Shown here: piece by piece, positions 10,068-21,029 of the stretch | How the letters are laid out: each line of letters opens with the position of its first letter | Position numbering within the stretch: the first letter of the stretch is position 1 | From: Pilaira anomala | Lineage: Eukaryota > Mucoromycota > Mucoromycetes > Mucorales > Mucoraceae | NCBI GenBank assembly: GCA_025716855.1 | Contig: JAIXMQ010000090.1 | Coordinates: 1-64,000, forward strand | Length of the DNA: 64,000 nucleotides | Reading direction: 5' to 3' | Notes under the pieces: generated by a model | Database searches by the model: none | What the model was told of the DNA's origin: nothing | Seen by the model: only the letters and a program-made list of their open reading frames with translations | Made by a program: the position numbers and the translations under genes

Positions 10068-13000
10068 ATTAAAGGTACAAGCACTATTTGATTATTATTC
10101 AATTCTCTTTTTAAAGTAGCTACTTGCTGAGAAAACCTTTCTCGATCTTTTATATTTAACGTCCATCCACTTCCTTCCATCAAGTTACTCAATGCCTTTA
10201 AAAAAAAGATAAATAAATAATAAAATAAAAACATGCACACACAAAAAAAAATTTTTTTTCATCAATTTTTGGGTTAAAGTTTAAACAAGGGGGGAGGGGA
10301 CCTATTAACTCCCCCCACCCAAACACACATACACACACACACACGCACACAAAGTTTTTTTTTTTTTTTCCTTTCCGTGTTTGTGTACAAAAAAAAAAAA
10401 AAAAAAAGTTCGCGTATATGTCTGTACGTGTGAAAAAAAAAAAAAAAAAAAAAAAAAAAAGAAACTAAGCTCACCTTGGTTACAAATTCTCGGCGTTCCG
10501 GTAACTGTTGTAGGATCACTTGGTTTGTGTATTTTGCTGCAAACTATAAAAAAAAAAAAAAAAAAAAAATGTCAGTTGATTATTTATACAAGTGTAACAA
10601 CAACAATAAAAAAACTTTACATCACGTTCCAGTAACACAAGTGTATATAATGGTCTTGACAGCTGCCATTGATCATTATTATCGTCAAATAAGATCAATC
10701 CAAATAATGCCGTTAATAATTTAGGTAACACTTGAGGAAATTGATTTAAATAGCTCAAGAACCAATGCTTCGTTTTGTTGCTGTTGCTGTGGTTGTTGTT
10801 ATGGATGTTCTTTAGATTTTCTGTATTATGACGTAATTCAGCCTTTTCTGTTTCGTTGATAACAAATGAACAAATACTGTTGATTGTACTACATGCATGT
10901 GTACGGATCCAGTTATCGCTGGATTCTACCCCTTGCTCACAAGCTTCCAGAATATAAAGGAACGCTTCCGCTGGCATGTTGGGGTCCACCATCATTTGTT
11001 CATTTGCGAATTCATCCAACATGGTAAAGAAAGCTCTAGTGAGTTTAGGAAAGTTCTACACAGAGTATTATTTTAGCATATGCTGTTAAAATATATATAT
11101 ATATTTATATATACACAACTTTACCATCATGTCATCCATAGGTATATTCAACATGAGTTGAAACATCATATGATATGCTTCATTCACTGCTTTATCTTGA
11201 TACAACCAAAACACACCAAAATTAATATACTTGCCTCCTAAACATCTAGCAAGCATATGAAAACAACATGTAATGCCTTTGTATTTGACAGGATACTTTC
11301 GACTCTCTTCCGTCACATGTTGCGTCAGGATCCGTTGTCCATACGTACACATGATCTGGCTCACATCACGGAAAATCAGTACTCCATTGGCAGAAGAAAC
11401 ATCCAAGTTCAATCTCTGACTCTTGTTATGCACAAATTCGCCAAAGAACTTGAGCAAGACGTTTGTGCTTGGATCAGGAGACCATGCTTGGATTCCTTTC
11501 AAAAGAACTGGCATGTAAGTAGGATAGAACCAATGGAAAAATAACAAGTAGTTCTTTCGACTCTGGATCGGTTGAATGAACCCACGAAGATCACGAAATA
11601 CTTCACAAAGTGCTCTCTATATATAAAAATCATGAGTAAAAAAAAAAAAAGGTATATATATATATATACTAAAGGGCAAAAAACTTTACTTGAACTTGAG
11701 GTTGTTGGAATTCTTCAATGGTCGAAAGAGATGAAAGGCTATCCAATCGAACTTCAAACGGTTTCATAAAATCATAAAATTCTCTTTCACAATTATCCTC
11801 TGCAAACAAAATCTTGCACAATACTTGATAATAGAGCATACGACTTTGTCGATGTTTCTCGTTATTAAAGAAACTAAAGTCATTCGAGAGATGGTTTTGC
11901 ATGATCAATAAGGTCGACTCAATCTTGCGGAGTGTCTTGAGTGCACTGTACCCACTTGCAAGGTCATTAAATAGCTCAAGTGTCTTTTTAATAATACTTT
12001 CACTTTCTCCCCAGATTTGAAGGTTGGTAATACTTTTTTTTTTTTAAGAAAGTTCTGTCAGTTTTTTTTCTCTTTTTTTTGTTGAGCTTATATACTTTAC
12101 ATTTTACCCATAATCAAGTTCAACATGTCTGTTTGTCCTTCAATATGAAACACTTCCTTTGGTTTAGAATAAACTGCTTTCAAGTTAGGTTCACCTACAT
12201 AGGCCTTTCTAAACTGTGTAAAAAAGTAAACAAGAGCTGCATCGATTTTCTCACTAAGGAATGCTCGGTTGTTTGCAACTAAGTTTTGGTTTACTTGCAT
12301 TAATTGGATTACTTTGGTGGTTAATTGACCATCTGCATCATCGTTTTCATCGGAGCTCAAGTAAGCCTTTTTGTATTGTATTAGTCATCTTTACTCTCTC
12401 TCTCGCGCTCTCTCTCTCTCTCTTTATATATATATATATATACACACTTACGGGTCGGTTTCCAATAAATACTGCCATCATATAAATCATCCATGCAAAT
12501 TTTGCTTCGAATATCTCGTTGGCTTCCTTTAAATTTTCTTCACTGATAGCACCCATACTTGCTTGATGAATGAGCTCCTATTAAAGTTGTTCAATGGCAC
12601 ATATATATATATATATATATTTTTTACACAAGATTTTTTTTTTTTTACCTGGTAATGCACGGTAATGGGATCAAAGATTTCAATAAGCGCAGCACATGAT
12701 TTTTCATATTTACAACGAGCGATTTGACCCAACATAGTGAGAGACTCAATCAATATATCTTCATTATCCAAAGGATCTAAAATAAAAAAAAAAAAGATGC
12801 CTCTACATGAGTATACACACACACACATATATATATATAATAACTTTTTTTTTTTTTTTTTACCATCCAACATCTCTTCAATACGAGTTGAAACCGACTC
12901 AATATAAGTACTAATAAAAGTCCTTGTCAAGTCAACCGTAATCCCTTCCAATTTCAAGACCGTGGCTTCCCCTAGTTGTTGAAAATACGTCATACTCTGA

Positions 13001-14617
13001 ACAATCCTTGACCAAAAGCTCAAGAGATAAAAGCAAGTCGAGGTAGGAGAATACGTTTGAAACGCCTTTTGTGTGAAATCCGCTACTAACTCGATCCATG
13101 CGATATAACCTGGCTTTTCCGCCATTTCATTTAATGGTGCAGTCGTTCGAAACCTCTGTAAGAGACGACAGAACCCGTTATAACAGTCTGGATCGTTCAT
13201 GCCTTGTGAGCTCAGGATGATCTCTCGAATCCCTTGCATGATCCCCATCACAAATTTGGATCGTTCGTCTTCTCCGCTGAAGAGTGCTTTACGTGTCGCG
13301 GCTATTTGGACAAGACATTCCATCACTTTGCTTGCATGCCTTGTGTTGAATTCGCTGTACGCTTTAAAAAATGTAGGTACAAATGTATCGCTTTCATAAA
13401 TCGTTCTCCAAGCAGCAGGGATCTAAAAGAGAGACCCGATTTAATAAAAAAAAAAGCTTTTCTCTCTCTCTCTCTCTCTCTTTTTGTAGCCCTTTTATAT
13501 ATATATATATATATATAGTTTACCTGTACCATGCCTGTATCTTCACCTGCTTCATCTAATGTAGTTCCAGCAAAATCATAAGATAAACACTTGATGATTA
13601 AATTTAGAACAGCATCTTTTGTTCTATCTTCTTGATCAGCTGGTTTGAAAAAAAAAAAATGAATGAATGACTGACCCTTTACCCACACACACACACACAC
13701 ACACATTCTACTTACGTTTATCAAATGGAATCGATCTTGAAAGAATACCTTCTAATAACTGAAATGCCTTTTCAAATATATTAAATAATTGTGTATCACG
13801 AAGTCCAGCAGCTGTATATAGAATAAATGTTTACTTTTCCAAAAAAAAAAAAAATAATAATAATAATACAAACCTGCTTTTCTAAACTTTGCAGAATATT
13901 TTGGAATGGTTGCAGCGTGCATGTCTTGTACGATGGTAGCTAAAATTTGAATACCTACAATACGATGTTCACTCGAAGTCTATATATAAATAATTACTTT
14001 TTTTTTTTAGCAACCCAAAGTTTTTTTTTTTTTTAAAGGATATGATTATTTTTTTTTTTTTTTTACCTGAAGGAATTGTACCATATCTTGATATACATTT
14101 TGATATTCATCAATCTCTAACCAACCAAATCGAGTGATTAAAGATAATACACTAGCCAATTGAGTAATGACAAAAGATTGTAAATCAGGATGAATATAAG
14201 CATATTCCAATAAAAAGGTACCTACGAGAAAATTTTAACTTTCAAAAAAAAAAAAAAAAGAGAAAGAAGAAGAGGAAATTTTATATTCTTACGTAAGTGA
14301 AGTTTAGTATCTTTATCGAAAATGGTAAATTGAGCCATAACAAGTTGCTTTAATCTTGAAAAAGCAAAAGTTTGAACATATGGGTTAGGTGAATTTTCCA
14401 ACAAGATCCTTAAGGCGTTGGCGGTATCTGTTGGGTTCAAGATACCGAAAGAAGGAATGTTTTCCAAGTTGGTCGTGACATGAACGTCAGAAGAAAAAGT
14501 AGGGAAACTAGCGTCCAAGATCTTTTCTACTTGATCTCGTTCGCCTGGACTCTTTGGGTTATAAAGTTCGTGACATAAAGTAGAGAAGTATCCTATACGT
14601 TCATCTTGTTGTGTCAT
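10061..14617 (-). CDS. XPO7: Exportin-7 (RanBP16-type karyopherin beta)
   Basis: About 14 exons; the first is 14293-14617 and the last ends with TAA at 10061-10063. Exportin-7 carries cargo through nuclear pores with RanGTP. The N-terminus (LCHELYNPKSPGERDQVEKI) is the importin-N region. Family blocks follow in the right order: KCLSYDFAGTTLDEAGEDTG, SCLVQIA-like MECLVQIAATRKALF, FFTQFRKAYVGE, FFHWFYPTYMPVLLKGI, HNKSQRLNLDVSSANGVLIF, YINFGVFWLYQD and near the end NLMEGSGWTLNIKDRERF. The protein should be about 1,000 residues of HEAT repeats, the usual size. Introns are short, several with TA repeats or long A/T tracts. It converges on CYC8 with a 104-bp gap. It is not Crm1, Cse1 or Msn5: the cited blocks match the RanBP16/17 branch. 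Confidence 0.9.
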
Positions 14618-14660
14618 GATGAAATATATATTTTTTTTTAAAAAGGATGATGAGAGGAAA

Positions 14661-14699
<39 letters not shown>

Positions 14700-15665
14700 A
14701 GGGTACGTTTTATATATAAAAAAGACAGGTGCTTTCTAACTTATCTCTCTCTCTCTTACAGCAATCTCACCCGTGACCTTTATTTAAACTTTTTTTTTTT
14801 TTTCTTTCAGTGCTCTATGCCTTTTCTTTTTCTTTTTCTTTTTCTGTATCTATGCTTTTTTTTTTTTTTTTTTAATATTACATTGTTTCTTTTTTAATAT
14901 TAGTCGTCATGCTATATCATACGAGTTTAATGTTACAAAAAAAAAAAAAGAAGCGAATGATTCGTACCAGTTTTTTCCAAAGGAAGTACAAGAGTTACAC
15001 GCCCAATCATTTGAAAAAAAAAAAGGAAAAAGAAAACAAATAGAAAGGCCATTCTCTTTTTTTTTTATTGCATGCATACTACATTTTACAGATCTGCTTA
15101 TTTTTCAAAATAATATGAGAGAACAAGTTTAAATTTGAATTTTTGATATATAAAAAGCTATAAAAGTAACACACTAAAACCTGGTTCTTGGAAAACTTTA
15201 TAAAAACGGGCTTTTGAAAATAACCAGTTTTTTTTTTTTTTTTTTTTTATTTTACAATCTCTCCCCCTTTTTTTTTTCTCGATTTTATTAAATATATTAA
15301 AAAGAATTTATTTATTTTGTTTACATACTGCTCTAAAGGTAAATATCTCTCACTTTCTTTATTATTCTGGGTGATCGCCTCTATAAAAAAAAAAAAAAAA
15401 AAAGTTTGCCCTGAAAGAGAGAGGAGATTGACTTTAAAGTTTTTGTGTAATAAAGGGGGGAGATTTACGCGAAAAATTAAAAAGTCTGTGTTGGCATAAA
15501 TTTTCTTTGCCTGAGCGTTTATATGTGTAAAATTTTAAGGGGCTAGGGTAAGAGAAAGGAGAAAACTTGGATGTAACTACACTTGAATGCTTATCTTTCT
15601 TTTTTTTTTTTTTTTCCTCCGAGATGATGATGTACTTCATTAAAAAGATAAAGAAGCATGAAATA

Positions 15666-15698
<33 letters not shown>

Positions 15699-16655
15699 TG
15701 TAATATATTGCACACATATTAAGAATAGAGAGATAAAAAAAAAAAGGGTCATCTTATCATTTGAGGTCCAGGGCATTTTCCAGAAGCATGTGCGTGACAA
15801 CTGATATATATATATATATATAAGGAGTGGCCCTTGAATACAGCCACACACACACACACGCACATTCACTGTTTGCAATGTAAAAAAATTAATTTTTTTG
15901 TTTCAGAATTTTAAGTAACTTTTTTATATACTCGTGTGTGTATTTTCATTCACTACTACTACGTCGAAACAAATAAATGAAATTTTTTAATGTTGCTAAA
16001 AGTAACCTGTATATAACGTTTTTTTCTCAAAAATGATCGTGACCAAGAAAGTCAAAAAGGTAAATTTGAATTTCTTTAACAACAACAAGAGAGAGAGAAA
16101 AAAAAAAAGGGTGCATTGGTGATTTTAGTAATACCTTCAAAATCTAATATTAAAAGTGTCGCGTTTTTTTTTTAAAGAATCCCTTGGAATCAAGGCTACA
16201 CAAGATTAATTTTCTTTTTCAGGTATAATCTTGATTTGGGATTATAAATTATGGGAAAAAATATATATATATATATATATATTTTTTGGGAGGATGGCAT
16301 AACCCTCATGTGATTGTTTAGATTATATATCTTTTTTTATTTATTTATACGTACTAGTGTGTTCTTTATCTCCTGGTTGTTGATGTAGTGTACGATTTCT
16401 TGCCATGTGTACTACTAATCCCATCATTTGTCATTGTTTTACTACTTTTACATTGGTTTCCAACTGAATTGTTGTACAACCGAAAAAAAAAAACGTATCA
16501 TGCATAATTTTTGAAGTTTTTAATAAGCTTGATTCAACCAACATTTTTTGTGTCTATCTAGTATTACTTATACTTAATTCATCAGGACAACCAAATTGTT
16601 CGGTTCTTTCCGCAACCGCAAATCATTCTTTCTCCCTACTTTCTTTTTTTTTTTT
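14618..16655. other. Intergenic, ambiguous coding signals at 16033-16494
   Basis: 14618-16000 holds XPO7 upstream DNA, many A/T tracts, TA repeats and CA repeats with no credible gene. At 16033-16494 both strands offer short in-phase exon chains: on plus, exons 16033-16059, 16178-16222 and 16358-16494; on minus, a chain beginning MMGLVVHMARNRTLHQQ. They overlap, so at most one is real; I could not choose. Confidence 0.4.
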
Positions 16656-17219
16656 TCATCTATTCCACGGAACGATCTCTGATTCATCGTGCATTCGATG
16701 ACACAGTACTATATTTAGGCTCTCCTCCTCTATAATAGAGATAAAAACGTCAAATATGTTAGACACATGGTTATAAACAGAACAACAATTTAACATACCT
16801 GTTAATTTGAAAACTATAGAATTATTCACTTTCTCAATATCGACCCAAATAGTCTGTTTAATATTGTCTTCAAGTCATTTCTTTCTATTAAAGAATCCGT
16901 TTCTATAGGTATTTACAATTATTTCCAGAAATTTCCGTTAATAAGTCTATCTCAATAACACTGATATGCTTTTTTGTGTGTGCAAATTGCGTGTATTGGA
17001 TAACACAGAAGATATTCCACACGAGCCCGTTAGGATGAAATGGCTGTCAACGAGTGAAAACGAGTTAGGTCAGTTCGTTTAGTTTAAAAAAAATATATAA
17101 AGACCTTTAGAAAAAAAAACTATGAGCTAACTACTTTATAATAAAATTACTGAATTTATGACATTTCTTACCACACTGACAACATGTAGAGTAGGTATGC
17201 GCTTTTCAAAGTTTTTCAT
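16656..17219 (-). CDS. Small spliced gene of unknown function, 105 residues (reconstructed)
   Basis: No exon is long enough to stand out alone. Four segments on the minus strand join with canonical GT-AG borders and agreeing phases: from ATG at 17219 to 17172, then 16917-17043, 16799-16867 and 16656-16729. The protein starts MKNFEKRIPTLHVVSV, continues PFHPNGLVWNIFCVIQYTQF and HISVIEIDLLTEISGNN, and ends HDESEIVPWNR. It has mixed charge, three tryptophans and no low complexity, which looks like a real fold. A branch-like CTGACCTAAC sits in intron 1. I do not recognise a family. The first exon could extend 5' to 17234, with more exons upstream. Chance assembly in AT-rich DNA is the main alternative. 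Confidence 0.42.
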
Positions 17220-17837
17220 CACTTGATACAATCTCTACTTGTCTGGATAGAATATATTTGTCAAACAAAAGAGATTTGGGGGAGGGGGGGGGGGAGGAGT
17301 TTGCAGGATTTTTTTTTTCTTTTGAAAAATTACAGAAATAACGCGTCAAAAAAAAAAGGGGGGGGGAAGGTCGCAATGGCACAGATCAAGCGATACAGTA
17401 GGGCTTTTCATATAGAATCAGAACACTTCAGTTGATGTGTATTCCTTAAACCCTTAAATAGAGTGCCTCTGTAAATTATTTTAATATATTAAAAGTGGGT
17501 CAAATAATCTGATCAACTTGTTTTACAATATTTTTTAAGCAATTTAATCTCAAACATCTGGTAAATTGAGAGTGGACGCACAGTAATTTTTTTTTTTTTT
17601 TGGTGATCAAGAATGTAACACGAATATACAGTTTCATCAGGGTTAGTTTTTTTTGGGGGGGGGGAGGGGAAGGATGATGTGAGTACAAAGAATTGGGCGT
17701 TTTATAATGTACCACAAACAAGAGTATAGAAAAAAAAAAAGACGCTTGTATAACTAAAGCATGTGATTTTACACATGGATTAAAAAAGTGAGTCGGTTTT
17801 ATTTAAATTGGAAGGCACACACGTCTCACTTTTTAAT

Positions 17838-17869
<32 letters not shown>

Positions 17870-20483
17870 GAATGATGAATTTTAAATCCGATTTTGTATT
17901 TATTTACTTTTAACTCGGATCTCCCTGTTATAGAACATTTGAGTGACAAACTCAAAAATCTTTGGGTTCTAGAATTGTAGATTTCTATATTATTAGCGAC
18001 CGTGATGTTACCTCTGTGTCTTTTTTTTATTTGTGACTAATTTGAGGCTTTTTGAATCATTTGACAAATGTTGAGTTTTTATTGCCTTGATAGGTATTAC
18101 CGTCATGAAATAAATCTCTTTTTAATATTCTGTAATTTTTTTTTTTTTTAAGAGACATTTCTACGCTAAGCTGCACAATTGCCCTGCATGCGGTTACTAC
18201 ATTTATCCTAAAAAAAAAAAAAAAAAATCAGTCATTTTATATTAAATTACGCGAAACAGACAAGTCTTTCTTCTTTGAAAAACTCAATAGATACGATTTT
18301 CTGACGTTTCAGGAACACACAAGCAATTATTGCAATATCAAGAAAACTAGTAACCTAATGTATAAGAAATCCTTTCAAGATCTTTCTTTAGAAACAAGTA
18401 GAGATCATACTCTTAAATTTAATTAACTAATATTCAAGATATTTTTTTTTCTCTATCTATCCCCCTTCCCCCCCCCCCCAACCCACATACTATCACGTTT
18501 CTTATAATGTTGTATCATGTTACATTTTTTTTTTTTTGAAAATAAAGTGCCAAGTCAAACTATTTATTAAGTTAAACTCCACTATTCATCTAAAAGGTTC
18601 CACTCATATTTTCAAAACATTTGCTCAATTGAACGTGGGATGCTGGTTACAAATAGTTTTCTTGTACATTGTTTGTTTTCATCGATTTTATCCAGAAAAA
18701 GAACGGAATAACCGAATATATATGTTTTTTTTTTTGGTATATTTGTGTAAATAATATTTTGTATAAAAGCTATTTGTATGATCTTCCTCTTTAACCAAAA
18801 AAAAAAAAAAAAAAATAATAATAATAAAACTTGTATTTGATATTCTACTTATTTTCACAACAGTAATTATTTCCCTTCTCTAAAAAAAAACATATATATA
18901 TTTGTAATAAAAAGTCTTGTCATATAACTTCATTTCCTTTAATTAAAGACATCGATGTTTTTAAATTCTCTTGAAAAGAAGAGAAAAAGAAGTAAAAACG
19001 AAAAGGGACTATATTTTAATGAGATGCCACTATTTTATTGAGAATCAGAAGCATGGCAGATAATAATTATACAAGAATAAAAAAATTACATTACAACTTT
19101 CTTTTTTCTTTTTTTTTTGAGTCTCTCAAAAGAATATTAATGTAAGACACGGAATGCTTTCCTTATGGAGCGATGATTGCCAACCTCGGAAAGTAATTAC
19201 TTTTTTTGATCAATCGTCTCAAACGTTACAGCGAAACTGCTTTTCTGTTGAGCTATAGGAAAACTATTGAACTCATAAATACATGAGAAAGTAACTTTAA
19301 AATATACATACATTGCTTCTGAACTTAGTCGATATCCAAGTATAAAGAATGGCCAATGAGATGGTGAAAAAAAACTAAACGTCACCCAAAAAAAGTCGAA
19401 AAAATCAGTCCCAACCTTTGGATTTTTACAAGAATTATAAAATGTGGATATATCTTTTGCATTACGAAGGTTTCAATACTTAAATTTTGGAACGTCTCTA
19501 ATGGAGAGTTTGAGACTCTTTCTAATGGTGTAAAAATTAATGGAGGGTTAATGTATATTGTGAGAAAATCAATTCTCGATTGTTTTTTGCCATTTTAGGC
19601 ATTAGAAAAAAAAACGGCGTACATAAGATTTGTGGTTCTCCAATATAACGTGTACCGTTACACCATGCATAGTAAATAGCTAGATACACGATAGATCCTA
19701 TGGACGCCCCCTTTTTTCTAATGCCTAAAATGGCAAAAAAAAAAAATCAGGAAATGGGTAAAATTTTCTTTCTTGTCAAATTAAAGTCGTTTTATATCAA
19801 TTATCTTATTAGACAACATGATATGTAATCGATGAATAATTTAAAGATACATGTTTTTATATATTTAGTCTTATATGTTCAGACGCAAAAAATATACTTG
19901 CTTTAAAACAAAAACTGTAATTTGACCTTCTAACAGTAATCATTAATATTTTTTATTACTTTACTCTGATTTTTATATCATTCAAAAGAGAGTAAAATTC
20001 TACATTAGAAATCAATAAAAAGCCAAGGTCTAATGCCTTTGTAATGCCAAGATATATTCTCATTTCTGATTTTTGAAAAAAATGCAAAGGTCCGGGGACT
20101 GGCTGATTTTTCCCTAAAAATATACTTTTTCGAAGGAAAAATTTCTAAACTATAGTACCTCCTTTTGCTTATCAAAAAAAAAAAAAAAAAAAACTGTTTA
20201 AGGTCGGTAGACGCATAACGTAGCGTAGAATATTTACTACGTTACTTTGGTAATAGTTTTAAAAGGACTCGTTTAATTTTTATTTTTGAAATTGAAAAAA
20301 AAAAAAGCTAAGGAAGTCGATAAATAATAACCAAATGATTGGTAACAGCAAACTCTCACTCCCACTTTCAATCAGTTGTTAACCCATTACACAGTCAGTT
20401 AAAAAGAACCAAAGGTATGATTGTAAAATAAATATAATATAGTTTCTTGCAAAAAAAATTTTTTTTTTAAAAAAAAAAAAGAT
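17220..20483. other. Long gene-poor stretch with scattered open fragments
   Basis: No supported complete gene. A plus-strand frame without a start (about 18209-18426, some 70 codons, ending ETSRDHTLKFN) has a protein-like composition and may be a gene remnant. 18536-18754 gives a 72-residue frame with no recognisable features. G runs occur at 17280-17297 and 17657-17671. A paired inverted repeat lies at 19583-19740. The rest is AT-rich spacer with homopolymers. Confidence 0.45.
19583..19740. repeat. Short element bounded by a perfect 29-bp inverted repeat
   Basis: The arm at 19583-19611 (T6, then GCCATTTTAGGCATTAG, then A6) recurs as its exact reverse complement at 19712-19740. About 100 bp of non-coding DNA lies between. 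It resembles a tiny MITE or foldback element. The A/T ends hide any target duplication, so the class is open. Confidence 0.6.
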
Positions 20484-21029
20484 TTATTGAGTTGTGTCCT
20501 TCTGCTGGTTATATAATTTTGCAATTTTCTTGTTTGTTTTTTCATTACATTTGTTATACAAAGCAGTGCAGTTTCTATAGCATGCTGGAGATTTACTACC
20601 TTTATCACAGACCTTGATACACTTTTGACGCTCAGAATCGCATTTATTCTTAAGCTCACATTGGTTAAACAATGAGGTACAGTTTCTATAACATGCTGGA
20701 GACCGACTTCCCTTATCGCAGACCTTGATACATGTTTGTCTTTCTGAGTTACAGTTTACAGCAGTAACCTTCTTTTTAGCAGCAAGTTCCTTTTTTTTGC
20801 AGTCGTTATATAATGAGGTACAGTTTCTGTAACATGCTGGAGACCGACTTCCCTTATCGCAGACCTTGATACACTTTTGTCGATTTAAATCACACTTTGA
20901 GTCTAATGTGGAGTTTTTACCACGCTTCTGAATAGATCTGAGAGATTGTTCGTCCGAAAGAACAGCGCTTATTCCTGAAACAGCAACCAGGAAAAGAACA
21001 AAAAAAAGTAATTGTGATATAAACTTCAT
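20484..21029 (-). CDS. Secreted precursor with three six-cysteine modules
   Basis: The protein has 181 residues and no intron. Residues 1-22 are a signal peptide; a dibasic QKR at 34-36 suits Kex2-type cleavage. Three modules follow (46-77, 93-124, 130-161), each with the same symmetric spacing C-x6-C-x3-C-x8-C-x3-C-x6-C. All 18 cysteines lie in the modules. The core CIKVCDKGSRSPACYRNC is nearly identical between modules, with Lys/Glu-rich linkers. Paired CxxxC motifs recall disulfide-locked helical hairpins (alpha-hairpinin type), but that is analogy, not homology. Modules 1 and 2 are almost identical in DNA too, so the duplication is recent. A TATA-like tract lies about 45-60 bp upstream of the ATG. 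It could be an effector-like or antimicrobial peptide precursor; the role is unknown. Confidence 0.8.
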   Translation of the reverse strand: MKFISQLLFFVLFLVAVSGISAVLSDEQSLRSIQKRGKNSTLDSKCDLNRQKCIKVCDKGSRSPACYRNCTSLYNDCKKKELAAKKKVTAVNCNSERQTCIKVCDKGSRSPACYRNCTSLFNQCELKNKCDSERQKCIKVCDKGSKSPACYRNCTALYNKCNEKTNKKIAKLYNQQKDTTQ

